Shown: piece by piece, positions 22,452-31,492 of the stretch
Layout of the letters: every line of letters begins with the position of its first letter
Position numbering within the stretch: the first letter of the stretch is position 1
Assembly: GCF_009729415.1 (NCBI RefSeq)
Contig: NZ_MPKW01000005.1
Coordinates: 372,001-436,000, forward strand
Length of the DNA: 64,000 nucleotides
Direction of reading: 5' to 3'
Origin: Mycolicibacterium sp. CBMA 234
GTDB lineage: Bacteria; Actinomycetota; Actinomycetes; Mycobacteriales; Mycobacteriaceae
Notes under the pieces: generated by a model
What the model was told of the DNA's origin: nothing
What the model saw: only the letters and a program-made list of their open reading frames with translations
Database searches by the model: none
Program-made: the position numbers and the translations under genes

Positions 22452-22476
22452 CTGCGTCCACGTTGCATGGACGCAG
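22452..22476. promoter_or_regulatory. Inverted repeat upstream of the FadE pair
   Basis: CTGCGTCCA and TGGACGCAG are perfect 9-base inverted repeats separated by seven bases, ending 22 bp before the ATG of the first acyl-CoA dehydrogenase gene. It lies in the promoter zone shared with the divergent thiolase-like gene. It may bind a regulator as a dimer or form a leader hairpin. No regulator gene is adjacent except the LysR gene at the end of the operon. Confidence 0.45.
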
Positions 22477-22498
22477 ACATGCAGAAGGGTGAACACAC

Positions 22499-23617
22499 AT
22501 GACGATGAGCGTGGCCGACCGCGCTGAACTCGCCGCCGCGGTCAAAGACCTGCTCCATGAGCATTGCACCGAGACCGACGTGCGACGAATCATGCGCGCT
22601 GACGACGGATTCGATCGCGACCTCTGGAACAAGCTGGCCGCCCAAGGCGTAGCCGGGCTGATCATCGACCCCGAGTACGGCGGTGTCGGACTGGGCGCCC
22701 AAGAGTTGGAGGCGGTCGCCGAGGTGACCGGCGCAGCGCTGTTGCCCGCCCCGTTCCTGTCGAGCGCGGTCTTCGCCACCGCCCTCATTCAGGCTGCCGG
22801 CACTGACGACGACAAGGCGCGGCTGCTCCCCGGGTTGGCCGATGGGACATCGATCGCCACCGTCGCAGCCACCGGCGCGCGCGGCACCTGGTCGCCGGAA
22901 GGTGTCGCGGTCACGGCACGTCAGACCGATGCGGGATACGTGCTGACCGGAGATGCGCATTACGTCCTCGCGGGGCAGATCGCCGACGTCATCATCGTCG
23001 TCGCAAGGACCGGTGAAGGCATCGGCATCTTCGAGGTCGCGCCGGACGCACCGGGCTTCGAGCGCACTGCGGCAACGGTTTTCGACGCCACGGTGCGGCT
23101 GTCGACGTTCACGTTCAACCAGGTACCGGCGCGTCGAGTCGGCGCCGGCGGCTGGGGAACCGTCGAACATGCATTGTCGCTGACCGTGATTGCCCTCGCG
23201 GGCGAGCAGGTCGGCGGTACCCGCCGCCTCTTCGATCTCACCGTCGAATACCTCAAGACCCGCATCCAATTCGGTCGTCCCATCGGCAGTTTCCAGGCCC
23301 TCAAGCACATGGCAGCCGACCTGCTGCTGGAAGTCGAATCGGCCACGTCGGCGGCGCAATACGCGGCAGCGCAATTCGATGCCGACCCGGCTGCCGCAGA
23401 CGGTGCCGTCGCCCTCGCTGGATTCGCTTGTGCGGAGGCCTATCACACCACGGCCATGCAGGCGATCCAGATGCATGGCGGAATCGGCTTCACCTGGGAG
23501 CACACCGCCCACTTGTTCTTGCGCCGGGCTCGTACCGGTCGTCAACTGTTCGGCAGCTCGCGTGACCACCGCGAGCGCTACCTGGCAACAAAAAGCGCAG
23601 GAGGGCGCACAAAATGA
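22499..23617 (+). CDS. Acyl-CoA dehydrogenase, smaller FadE subunit
   Basis: A 372-residue acyl-CoA dehydrogenase with the N-terminal helical domain, a shortened beta domain and the C-terminal domain ending in MHGGIGFTWEHTAHLFLRRA. Paired adjacent FadE genes in mycobacteria usually encode the two chains of an alpha2beta2 heterotetramer acting on sterol-derived or branched acyl-CoAs. The next gene starts 4 bp before this stop, so this is one of such a pair. ATG 22499 or ATG 22505 could be used. Confidence 0.88.
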   Translation: MTMSVADRAELAAAVKDLLHEHCTETDVRRIMRADDGFDRDLWNKLAAQGVAGLIIDPEYGGVGLGAQELEAVAEVTGAALLPAPFLSSAVFATALIQAAGTDDDKARLLPGLADGTSIATVAATGARGTWSPEGVAVTARQTDAGYVLTGDAHYVLAGQIADVIIVVARTGEGIGIFEVAPDAPGFERTAATVFDATVRLSTFTFNQVPARRVGAGGWGTVEHALSLTVIALAGEQVGGTRRLFDLTVEYLKTRIQFGRPIGSFQALKHMAADLLLEVESATSAAQYAAAQFDADPAAADGAVALAGFACAEAYHTTAMQAIQMHGGIGFTWEHTAHLFLRRARTGRQLFGSSRDHRERYLATKSAGGRTK

Positions 23618-24807
23618 GTCTCACTGCACCGAACGCCGACGACCTGCGCACCGAGGTACGCGACTGGCTCGCCCAGAACTGGACCGCACTGCCGCCGTCA
23701 GATGACCCCTGGATCAGCTCACCCGAGGAAATCGCCTGGCGGGAAAAGGTTCTCGACGCCGGGTACGCCGTCCCGACCTATCCGACCGAGTGGTTCGGCC
23801 GCGGGTATCCAAGCAAGCTCGCCGCCGTCATCCAGCAGGAGTTCCGCGCCGTCAAAGCCCCCGGCGCCTGCCAGGACAAGCACAACATCCCGGCCAACAC
23901 ATTGTTCGCCTTCGGCTCCGATGAACTGAAAAGCGAACTGCTGCGCGACTTTCTGACCGGACAGGCCCGCACGTGCCTGCTCTACAGTGAGCCGGGCGCG
24001 GGATCGGATTTGGCCGCGGTAAGCACCACCGCCGTACGTGACGGCGACCGCTGGGTGGTCAACGGCCAGAAGGTGTGGACCTCGGGGGCAGCGACGTCCG
24101 AGTACGGGCTGCTGATCGCGCGTACCGACTGGGATGTGCCCAAGCACAAGGGCATCAGCTACTTCGTCATCCCGATGCGTCAGCCCGGCATCGAGGTACG
24201 TCCGCTGGTCCAGATCACCGGTGAGGCGCACTTCAACGAGGTGTTCATCTCCGACGCCACTGTGCCGAACGCGAATCTCATTGGCGGAGAGGGCAATGGC
24301 TGGCGGGTCCTGCAGACCGCGCTCGCCTACGAGCGCTCCATCATGGGTGACGGCGGACGCGCGTCGCGTAACAAGTCAAAAGCCGACAGCCTGGTCGAAC
24401 TGGCACGCGAACATGGCCGCCTCGACGACGCCGCGGTGCGCGAGAAGCTCGCCAATGTGCTGGCACTGCGGGAACTCAACCGGCTCAACAATATTCGCGC
24501 CAAGTCGGCGACCAGCCAGGGCACATCGAGCTCGATCATGTCGCTGGGCAAGTTGGCCATGTCACGGATCTTGCACTCCGAGGCCGCATTGAAGACCGAG
24601 ATCATCGGTGCGGAATCTCTGTTCGCCGGTCCCGACAACCCCGAAGCCGACGACGTGAACTTCTTGTCGCTCAACGCCTTCTTCACCTCGATCGGCGGTG
24701 GAACCGACCAGGTGCAACGCAACATCATCGGAGAGCGAGTCTTGGGGCTGCCCAGAGAACCCGAGCCCGACCGCGATATCCCGTTCCGCCAGGCCCGCCG
24801 GAGTTGA
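23614..24807 (+). CDS. Acyl-CoA dehydrogenase, larger FadE subunit
   Basis: A 397-residue acyl-CoA dehydrogenase. The flavin-site block LLYSEPGAGSDLAAVSTTA and VVNGQKVWTSGA are clear, and the C-terminal SIGGGTDQVQRNIIGERVLG is the usual FAD-contact end. It overlaps the previous FadE gene by 4 bp, which fits a stoichiometric heteromer. Reaction: alpha,beta-dehydrogenation of an acyl-CoA, electrons passing to ETF. Substrate is not deducible. It leads directly into the CoA-transferase gene. Confidence 0.9.
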   Translation: MSLTAPNADDLRTEVRDWLAQNWTALPPSDDPWISSPEEIAWREKVLDAGYAVPTYPTEWFGRGYPSKLAAVIQQEFRAVKAPGACQDKHNIPANTLFAFGSDELKSELLRDFLTGQARTCLLYSEPGAGSDLAAVSTTAVRDGDRWVVNGQKVWTSGAATSEYGLLIARTDWDVPKHKGISYFVIPMRQPGIEVRPLVQITGEAHFNEVFISDATVPNANLIGGEGNGWRVLQTALAYERSIMGDGGRASRNKSKADSLVELAREHGRLDDAAVREKLANVLALRELNRLNNIRAKSATSQGTSSSIMSLGKLAMSRILHSEAALKTEIIGAESLFAGPDNPEADDVNFLSLNAFFTSIGGGTDQVQRNIIGERVLGLPREPEPDRDIPFRQARRS

Positions 24808-24812
24808 CGACC

Positions 24813-27197
24813 ATGACCTACGACGCGCCGCTCTCCGGGGTTGAGATTGTCGATCTGACAACGGGACCCATGACCGCGGTCGGCCGATTGCTGACCGATC
24901 TCGGTGCACACGTCACTGCGGTGACGTTGCCCGGTGTGACCACCGAGGACCCCGTCGGACCTCTCATCGACGGTGTGCCGGTCGGTACCGCTATCAACCG
25001 ACATGGCGTGACGGCGGTCGATCTCGATCTGTCCACATCCGCTGGAGCGCAGTCGTGGGATCAGTTGCTGTCTGGCGCGGACATTCTCATCGAGAACACG
25101 CGCCCCGAGTCGGCGGCTGAAGAGGCGTTGGCGGTCAAGCAGATCCACGCCGATCACCCGTCGTTGGTGATCCTGTCCATCAGTGACTTCGGTCGCGACA
25201 GCAGCTACCGCACCTGGCAGGCCACCCCTCCGGTGCTGCATGCCTTGACCAGCGAGCTGTCGCGCTCGGGCATCCCGGGGCAGGCACCGCTGGTGCCGCC
25301 CAGTGCAGAGCTGCCCTATCACGTCGCCGCGGCGCAGGCCGCGTTCTTCACACTGTCTGTATTTCTGGACCGGTTGCGCACGGGCACAGGCGATCTCATC
25401 GATTTCTCGGTGTTGGAGGGGGCGATGCAGACCCTCGACCCACCGTTCGGCACTGCCGGAAGCGCCGCAGCGGGGGTGCCCATCAGCGAGCAGCAACGCA
25501 ACTGGATCGCCGAGCAGCAGCGCTATCCCATCATCAAGTGCAAGGACGGCCACGTCCGGATTTGTGTGCTGGCAAAACGCCAGTGGCAGGGCATGTTCGA
25601 GTGGATGGGGCGGCCCGACGAGTTCGCCGACCCGAAGTTCAACAGCCTGCGTGAGCGCTTCGCGTCGGCCACCTTGTTCGGCGCCATCGAGCAGTTCTGC
25701 ACCGACAAGACCCGCGCCGAACTGGAGCTCGCCGGGCAGCGCCACGGCGTGCCGACCGCAGCGGTGCTCACGCTGACAGAAGCACTGTCCACCGAACAGG
25801 TCGCCGCACGCGGATTTTTTCGGGAGACCGAGCTGTTCGACGGTGTGACGGCACCAGTGCCGCTGGGCGTCGTCGAGGTCGACGGGCACCGCGCCAGCTG
25901 CCTGACTGCCAACCCGCCAAGTGGCCGTCGACTCCGCGACGCCCCCACCCTCACCGTGCGCGACCGTGAGGATCTCGGACTGCCGCTGGAGGGTCTGCGG
26001 GTACTGGACCTCGGCGTCATCGTGGTCGGCAGCGACACGGGCCGCCTGTTCTCTGATCTCGGCGCCGACGTCGTCAAGATCGAGAATTCGGCTTTCCCGG
26101 ACGGGCTACGCATCAGTCTCACCCGCATGACCCAGGCCTATGCCGCCGGGCACCGGAACAAGCGCTCGATCGGCATCGACCTGCGGTCCGAGGAAGGCCG
26201 GGCGCTGGCGCACCGGCTGGTCGAGGACGCCGACGTCGTCTTGAGCAACTTCAAACCCGGTGTGGCAGCAGCTCTCGGCATGGATCACGCCACCCTCGAG
26301 AAGATCAATCCCGGCATCGTGGTGGTCGACAGTTCGGCGTACGGGCCGACGGGACCGTGGGCCAAACGACTGGGCTACGGGCCACTGGTTCGCGCCGCGG
26401 CGGGCTTCACCGCGCTGTGGACGTATCCGGACGACCCGAACACGTTCTGCGACACCGTCACGGTCTATCCCGATCACGTGGCCGCGCGCATCGGTGCGTT
26501 GAGTGCCATAGCGCTACTGCTGCGTCGCGAACGCAGCGGTACCGGCGGATCGGTCAGCATCGCCCAGTCCGAGGTCATGCTCAGTCATCTGGCCGCCGAC
26601 ATCGCTGCCAAGGTGCTGGCGCGCCGCGGTCACGGTACCGACGACCAGCCGATGCATGATGCGCCGTGGGGGCTGTTCCCGGCCTCGGGTGACGACGCCT
26701 GGCTCGCGGTCACCGTCCGGGATGATGCGGACTGGGCAGCCCTGCGCGAGGTGACGGGCAGGCCTGATCTCAGCGCGGATGCCGAGCTGGCTTCCCGAGC
26801 CGGGCGGGACCGTCATCGCGGCCGGATCGACGAGGCGGTCCGCGCCTGGACGTCCGAGCGCACCGGCGCCGACGCGATGGCGCAGTTACAGGCCGCGGGT
26901 GTGCCGGCCGGGGCGGTATTGCACGCCGCCGAGGTACCTACCTGGGATTACTACGTCGAACGACGCGCGTTCCGGGAGGAACTGCACCCGCACGGCGCGG
27001 CACCGTTCATGATGGAAAACGTGCAAATCCACGCTGAGCTCATCGCCGATCCCCCGTTGGGCCAAGCCCCGCTCCTCGGGGAGCAGACGCGCGAGATCGC
27101 CGCGGAGCTGCTCGGCCTCGACAACGAGCGCATTGACGACCTCATCGCGCGCGGTGTTCTCGAAGTGCCTGCGGCATCGGTGCCGTCGGCGCCCTAG
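24813..27197 (+). CDS. Fused two-domain CaiB/BaiF family CoA-transferase
   Basis: A 794-residue protein made of two class III CoA-transferase domains in tandem, about residues 5-380 and 390-780. The second half begins LPLEGLRVLDLGVIVVGSDT. In the second half the catalytic Asp is Asp554 (VYPDHVAARIG). The aligned position in the first half is Tyr169 (LPYHVAAAQAAF), so the first half has probably lost catalysis. The likely role is CoA exchange that activates the substrate of the adjacent dehydrogenases. ATG 24813 is preferred; TTG 24804 overlapping the fadE stop is possible. Confidence 0.87.
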   Translation: MTYDAPLSGVEIVDLTTGPMTAVGRLLTDLGAHVTAVTLPGVTTEDPVGPLIDGVPVGTAINRHGVTAVDLDLSTSAGAQSWDQLLSGADILIENTRPESAAEEALAVKQIHADHPSLVILSISDFGRDSSYRTWQATPPVLHALTSELSRSGIPGQAPLVPPSAELPYHVAAAQAAFFTLSVFLDRLRTGTGDLIDFSVLEGAMQTLDPPFGTAGSAAAGVPISEQQRNWIAEQQRYPIIKCKDGHVRICVLAKRQWQGMFEWMGRPDEFADPKFNSLRERFASATLFGAIEQFCTDKTRAELELAGQRHGVPTAAVLTLTEALSTEQVAARGFFRETELFDGVTAPVPLGVVEVDGHRASCLTANPPSGRRLRDAPTLTVRDREDLGLPLEGLRVLDLGVIVVGSDTGRLFSDLGADVVKIENSAFPDGLRISLTRMTQAYAAGHRNKRSIGIDLRSEEGRALAHRLVEDADVVLSNFKPGVAAALGMDHATLEKINPGIVVVDSSAYGPTGPWAKRLGYGPLVRAAAGFTALWTYPDDPNTFCDTVTVYPDHVAARIGALSAIALLLRRERSGTGGSVSIAQSEVMLSHLAADIAAKVLARRGHGTDDQPMHDAPWGLFPASGDDAWLAVTVRDDADWAALREVTGRPDLSADAELASRAGRDRHRGRIDEAVRAWTSERTGADAMAQLQAAGVPAGAVLHAAEVPTWDYYVERRAFREELHPHGAAPFMMENVQIHAELIADPPLGQAPLLGEQTREIAAELLGLDNERIDDLIARGVLEVPAASVPSAP

Positions 27198-27209
27198 CCG
27201 ACCCTCCCG

Positions 27210-28121
27210 ATGGACATCGATTTCACCCGACTTCGGTACTTCGTCGCTGTCGCGGAAGAGTTGCACTTCAAGCGGGCGGCCGACCGGTTGATGATCACCC
27301 CGCCGCCACTGAGTAAGCAGATCAAACTGCTAGAACGCGAACTCGGCGGGGAGCTCTTCGAGCGGACGTATCACGATGTGCGCCTGACGCCGCTGGGCGT
27401 CCAGCTCCTGGAACCCGCGCGCGACATCCTGCGGAGGGTCGAGGAGCTGAAGGCCGCGGCCACCCGAATCACGCAGGAAGTCAATCCCATTCGCATCGGC
27501 GCAACCGCCTATGCGCCTTCGGATTTCCTGGCCAGATTCGAGCAGGCGGTAGCTGGGCTACCCACGCAGACCGAGTTCACCGTGCCCGGGTCCGCTGCGG
27601 AGGTCATCGCCAAACTTGTCTCCGGGCATCTCGACCTCGGCCTGATCCACCTGCCGGCTGCGGACAAACGCATCCGCCACCAGGTGGTGGCCAGCTACCC
27701 GGGCGCAGCCGCGGTGCGGTTCGACGACCCGTTAGCCGTCCACGACCTCATCGCCATCGAGGATTTACGCGACCGCGACGTCGTCATCGACTTCGCCAGG
27801 CCCAACCCCGTCGTCCTGGCCCAGATGACACGCGGCCTCAACGCACGGGGCGTGACGCGCATCGTGCGGACTGTCGGTCAGCTGGGCGGCGAACTGGAGA
27901 TGGCGAGCCACGTGTTCAACCGGTATCTCGTTGCGCTCGTCAGCTATGCGCCGGCCTCGACGCTCGGCAGAATCTTCTCGCCGCCCGAGTTCAAGCTGAT
28001 TCCCATCGACGAAAGCACCTGGGCGCCGGCCAAAATCGCGCTGGCCTGGGCACCGGACCGGCTGAGCAACCCGGCCGAAATCGAGGCGATCGTGGACCAG
28101 CTCGCCGCTGCGCTTTCGTAA
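27210..28121 (+). CDS. LysR-family transcriptional regulator
   Basis: A 303-residue regulator. The N-terminal winged helix-turn-helix is clear (LRYFVAVAEELHFKRAADRL followed by PPLSKQIKLLERELG). The C-terminal part is a periplasmic-binding-like effector domain. It begins 12 bp after the CoA-transferase gene on the same strand, so it is probably co-transcribed with the pathway and regulates it. LysR proteins usually sense a pathway intermediate. No separate promoter is visible. Confidence 0.9.
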   Translation: MDIDFTRLRYFVAVAEELHFKRAADRLMITPPPLSKQIKLLERELGGELFERTYHDVRLTPLGVQLLEPARDILRRVEELKAAATRITQEVNPIRIGATAYAPSDFLARFEQAVAGLPTQTEFTVPGSAAEVIAKLVSGHLDLGLIHLPAADKRIRHQVVASYPGAAAVRFDDPLAVHDLIAIEDLRDRDVVIDFARPNPVVLAQMTRGLNARGVTRIVRTVGQLGGELEMASHVFNRYLVALVSYAPASTLGRIFSPPEFKLIPIDESTWAPAKIALAWAPDRLSNPAEIEAIVDQLAAALS

Positions 28122-28258
28122 TCCCGCGAGCAGCTATCTCCGGGCTGCGGGACGAGAGCCTAAAAAAGGATTAGCTGTTGCGCGTTTTGCGCTTGCCCAA
28201 ACAGCATCCATCGACTTCACTGAGCGTGCATAATACTGCTGCAGGAAAAGGGGGTTCC

Positions 28259-29527
28259 ATGCTTTCAACCGTTTGCCGAGTAGGCGCTTCCGGTATCACT
28301 GTAGTTGGAGCCGGGGCGTTGCTGTTCGTCGGAACCGTGTCACCTGCAGCTACCCCGGCCCAGCCTGTCGTCGCGGAGATCATTCCCACCGCCTTCGGCT
28401 TCAGCCAACTCTTGCCTTTCGCGGTCCCCGGGATACCGTCGGCGGGAGCCGTCGCCGTCGCAGCCCTCCTCGACAACACCGGCGCCGTGGCGCTGGCTGC
28501 CCTACAGACCGTCAATCAGCTCGGTCCACTCGCCGCCAATCTCGACTCCCTGCGGTCGTTCAGCGTGAACCAGCCGCCGCCCGGTAGCCACTCCGCCACA
28601 GTGAACTACACCGACATGGACCAGTGGCTGACCGGCGTGCCCGGATTGGCCAGCACCACCGGTGTGCTGGGTTTCGTCGAGAACGCCGCCGCGTACGGCC
28701 CGTTCATCGGCACCCACGCCGGCGTCCTGCAGCTAGCCAACCAGGTCGGCCCGGTCTTCTTCGACCTCAACGTGCTCAAGGCCATCGGCTTCACCCAGGC
28801 ACCCGATGGCCAGGTCTTGATGAACGGCCGCCCGGACAACTTCAGTGCCGTCGACATCGGTCGCTGGAACGCCGGGATCGCTGGCGTCATCACCAATTCC
28901 GGCACGACCGGCTTCGTCACCTACCAGGACTTCGGAGGCGGCCCAGTCACCGACTACCGGGTCGCCGGCCTGCACACCACGACGCAGGTCGGGTCCATGA
29001 CGTTCGACTTCAAATTCCTGCCTTCGTTCAGCACAGGCATCTTCCCGGGCAGCTTCTCGTTCGCGATGGCGCCCGACATGACCGCGGCCAACACCCCGTT
29101 CGCCGGGAGCACCCCACCGACGCCCGGCGTGATCCAGCCCAACGGCGGACTCCCCGTTCCCGTGGCGGCAACACCCGCGCCGGCGGCTCGTGTGGCGGCA
29201 ACCACGCCCACGCCCCCGTCGGCTCCCGTGCAGGCTGCGGCACGCACTTCGACCGCCGACGATCCCGCGGCGGACACCTCCGCCACCGCGCCCGACGCCA
29301 AGGCGGTCAAGCCGAAGCCCGTGATCCCGGGTGTCAATGGGGCTCCCCTTGCCGCGCCGGGCACGACCGCGTCCCCCAGCGGCGGCGGCGGTGGCAATCC
29401 GTTCAAGCCGTTCGCCACCGCAATCCAGAACGGACTCAGCGCGCTCACCGGTGGCCGCACGGGCACGTCGAGCGGCACCGGCTCGGCCGGCGGCTCTGAT
29501 TCCGGTGGCGCCGCGGGCGGCCATTGA
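28259..29527 (+). CDS. Exported mycobacterial protein with low-complexity C-terminus
   Basis: A 422-residue protein. ATG 28259 follows GGAAAAGGGGG; the frame is open upstream but that part has no start signal. A signal sequence covers about residues 1-35. A globular domain follows to about 300 (YTDMDQWLTGVPGLASTTGV, TSGTTGFVTYQDFGGG-like strands). The remainder is Pro/Ala/Thr-rich and then Gly/Ser-rich, ending SDSGGAAGGH, as in surface-exposed mycobacterial proteins. No family name is recognised. Confidence 0.6.
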   Translation: MLSTVCRVGASGITVVGAGALLFVGTVSPAATPAQPVVAEIIPTAFGFSQLLPFAVPGIPSAGAVAVAALLDNTGAVALAALQTVNQLGPLAANLDSLRSFSVNQPPPGSHSATVNYTDMDQWLTGVPGLASTTGVLGFVENAAAYGPFIGTHAGVLQLANQVGPVFFDLNVLKAIGFTQAPDGQVLMNGRPDNFSAVDIGRWNAGIAGVITNSGTTGFVTYQDFGGGPVTDYRVAGLHTTTQVGSMTFDFKFLPSFSTGIFPGSFSFAMAPDMTAANTPFAGSTPPTPGVIQPNGGLPVPVAATPAPAARVAATTPTPPSAPVQAAARTSTADDPAADTSATAPDAKAVKPKPVIPGVNGAPLAAPGTTASPSGGGGGNPFKPFATAIQNGLSALTGGRTGTSSGTGSAGGSDSGGAAGGH

Positions 29528-29625
29528 GGATCCGACGCCGGTTAAACTGGGCGCCACGCAGTTAGCGCGGGTGGCTGGCTGACGACCGTCGGGAACTCGA
29601 TGGTGGCTCCGGAAGGTTCGATACC

Positions 29626-29964
29626 GTGCTCGACGCCGATGATGTGCGCCGCATCGCGCTGTCCCTCCCCGAGACCACGGAGAAGGAGCGTTGGGGCCAT
29701 CCAACGTTCGACGTGGCGCGCAAGATGTTCGTCACCGTGCCCGACGATGAGACCTCGTTTGCGGTGCGCTGCCCCAGATTTGACCGCGAAGAGTTGATCG
29801 CTGCGGAGCCGCACAAATTCTGGGTACCGCCACACGAGGCGCCGTCGGCGTGGGTACGGGTTCGGCTGGATGCCCTCGAAGACGTGCGGGAACTAACCGA
29901 CATTCTCACCGATTCATGGCGACAAGCAGCCCCGAGCAGACTCACCGAGCCTGCCGAGCAGTAG
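29626..29964 (+). CDS. MmcQ/YjbR-family protein
   Basis: A 112-residue cytosolic protein with the YjbR/CyaY-like fold pattern: RRIALSLPETTEKERWGHPT at the start, a lysine/arginine strand-rich middle, and a final helix VRELTDILTDSWRQ. These proteins are small DNA-binding-fold domains of unclear function. GTG 29626 is used. It converges on the monooxygenase gene, whose stop lies 7 bp further. Confidence 0.8.
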   Translation: MLDADDVRRIALSLPETTEKERWGHPTFDVARKMFVTVPDDETSFAVRCPRFDREELIAAEPHKFWVPPHEAPSAWVRVRLDALEDVRELTDILTDSWRQAAPSRLTEPAEQ

Positions 29965-29970
29965 TGAAAC

Positions 29971-31437
29971 CTAGACGCGCTGTGCTGCCCGGCCGAAGAC
30001 CATGGACTCTTCGATGCGGTCCAGCCGGTGGTCGATGACGTCGAGCACGTAGTTGTGCCGCACGTGCCACGGCCGGTGCGTTCCCGACTTGGGCAGCGCG
30101 TGCGGCGCGCGATTGATGTAGCCGGCGTCCAGATCGAAGGTCTTCTTCTCGGCCATCGGCACGTCACCCAGGTGCGGGTACGCATGCGTATAGCCGTGAG
30201 TGTCCATGTACTCCACCAGCTTTGCGAAGGCGCGGGCCGTCATGTCGGCGCGCAAGGTCCACGACGCGTTGGTGTAGCCCAGGCACCACGCCATGTTCGG
30301 CACATCCTCGAGCAGGAACTCCTTGTAGACAAACCGGTCAGAAGGCTTGAACTCGACGCCGTCGATGCTCAGGGCAATGCCACCGAGCGCCTGCAACTCC
30401 AATCCCGTTGCGGTGACGACGATGTCGGCATCGACGCGGCTGCCGGATTTCAGCACGATGCCGGTCGCATCGACGTGGTCAATGACGTCGGTGACGACCT
30501 CAGCGCGACCGTCACCAATGGCTTCGAAGATATCTCGATCCAGCACGGCACATAGGCGTTGGTCCCATGGGTCGTATTTCGGGTTGAAATGCACGTCCAC
30601 TGGGTAACCCGGCGGCAGCGCGGCCGCGGCCCGGCTGCGGATGAGCCGACGACCACCCTTGGGGAATTTCCGGAGCAGGTTGTAGCTGAGCACCCCGATG
30701 AGCACATTGCGGAACCACACGACGCGATGAGCGATCTTGCGTGGCAGCAGCTTCCGGATCAGGTTGACCATCGGATCGATCTGCCACTGAGACATCAGAT
30801 ACGTGGGCGACCGCTGCAACATGGTCACCTTGCCGGCGGTTTTCGCCATCGCCGGCACCAGGCTGACGGCGGTGGCCCCGCTGCCGATCACCACTACCTT
30901 CTTGCCGGCGAAATCCAATGACTCCGGCCAGAATTGGGGATGGACGACCTCGCCCGCGAAGCTCTCGATGCCCGGGAAGTCCGGGGTGTACCCCTGGTCG
31001 TAGTTGTAATACCCGGTGCCGCAGAACAGGAAGCGGCCGCGGTAGGACTTGACGACGCCGTCCTGCACGGTCTGCACCGTCCAGGTATCGGTCGCCGAAT
31101 CCCAGTCGGCGGACTGCACATGGGTGTTGAAGTCGATATGCCGGTCAATGCCGTACGTCCGCGCCGCGGTGGTGAGATATTCGCGGATGTGGTCACCGTC
31201 GGCGATGTTCTCCGGCCGAGTCCACGGCTGGTACGGGAAGCTCAGCGTGAAAATGTCGCTGTCCGAACGAATTCCGGGGTAGCGGAACAAATCCCACGTG
31301 CCACCAATCCGGCTCCGTCGCTCCAGGACCGCGTAGGTCAGCTGTGGATTGCGTTGGTGGAGTCGGTACGCGGCGCCGATTCCGGAGATACCCGCGCCAA
31401 TGATCAGCACATCGAAGAATTCGTCGCTACCCGTCAT
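29971..31437 (-). CDS. Baeyer-Villiger flavin monooxygenase (EthA/MymA family)
   Basis: A 488-residue FAD/NADPH enzyme. The FAD site is GAGISG at 14-19 and the NADPH site GSGATA at 185-190. Between them lies the Baeyer-Villiger fingerprint F-x-G-x3-H-x3-W-P at 160-171. Blocks such as GGTWDLFRYPGIRSDSD and the GYTNASWTLRAD segment are very close to EthA and MymA of M. tuberculosis, as I remember those sequences. The reaction is insertion of oxygen next to a ketone to give an ester or lactone. It is the last gene of a probable ADH-hydrolase-monooxygenase set on the minus strand. Confidence 0.9.
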   Translation of the reverse strand: MTGSDEFFDVLIIGAGISGIGAAYRLHQRNPQLTYAVLERRSRIGGTWDLFRYPGIRSDSDIFTLSFPYQPWTRPENIADGDHIREYLTTAARTYGIDRHIDFNTHVQSADWDSATDTWTVQTVQDGVVKSYRGRFLFCGTGYYNYDQGYTPDFPGIESFAGEVVHPQFWPESLDFAGKKVVVIGSGATAVSLVPAMAKTAGKVTMLQRSPTYLMSQWQIDPMVNLIRKLLPRKIAHRVVWFRNVLIGVLSYNLLRKFPKGGRRLIRSRAAAALPPGYPVDVHFNPKYDPWDQRLCAVLDRDIFEAIGDGRAEVVTDVIDHVDATGIVLKSGSRVDADIVVTATGLELQALGGIALSIDGVEFKPSDRFVYKEFLLEDVPNMAWCLGYTNASWTLRADMTARAFAKLVEYMDTHGYTHAYPHLGDVPMAEKKTFDLDAGYINRAPHALPKSGTHRPWHVRHNYVLDVIDHRLDRIEESMVFGRAAQRV

Positions 31438-31492
31438 GAATCTCCCTTGATCTGATCCGGTACCGCCGGTTCCACCTTAGGACATCGGGTTC

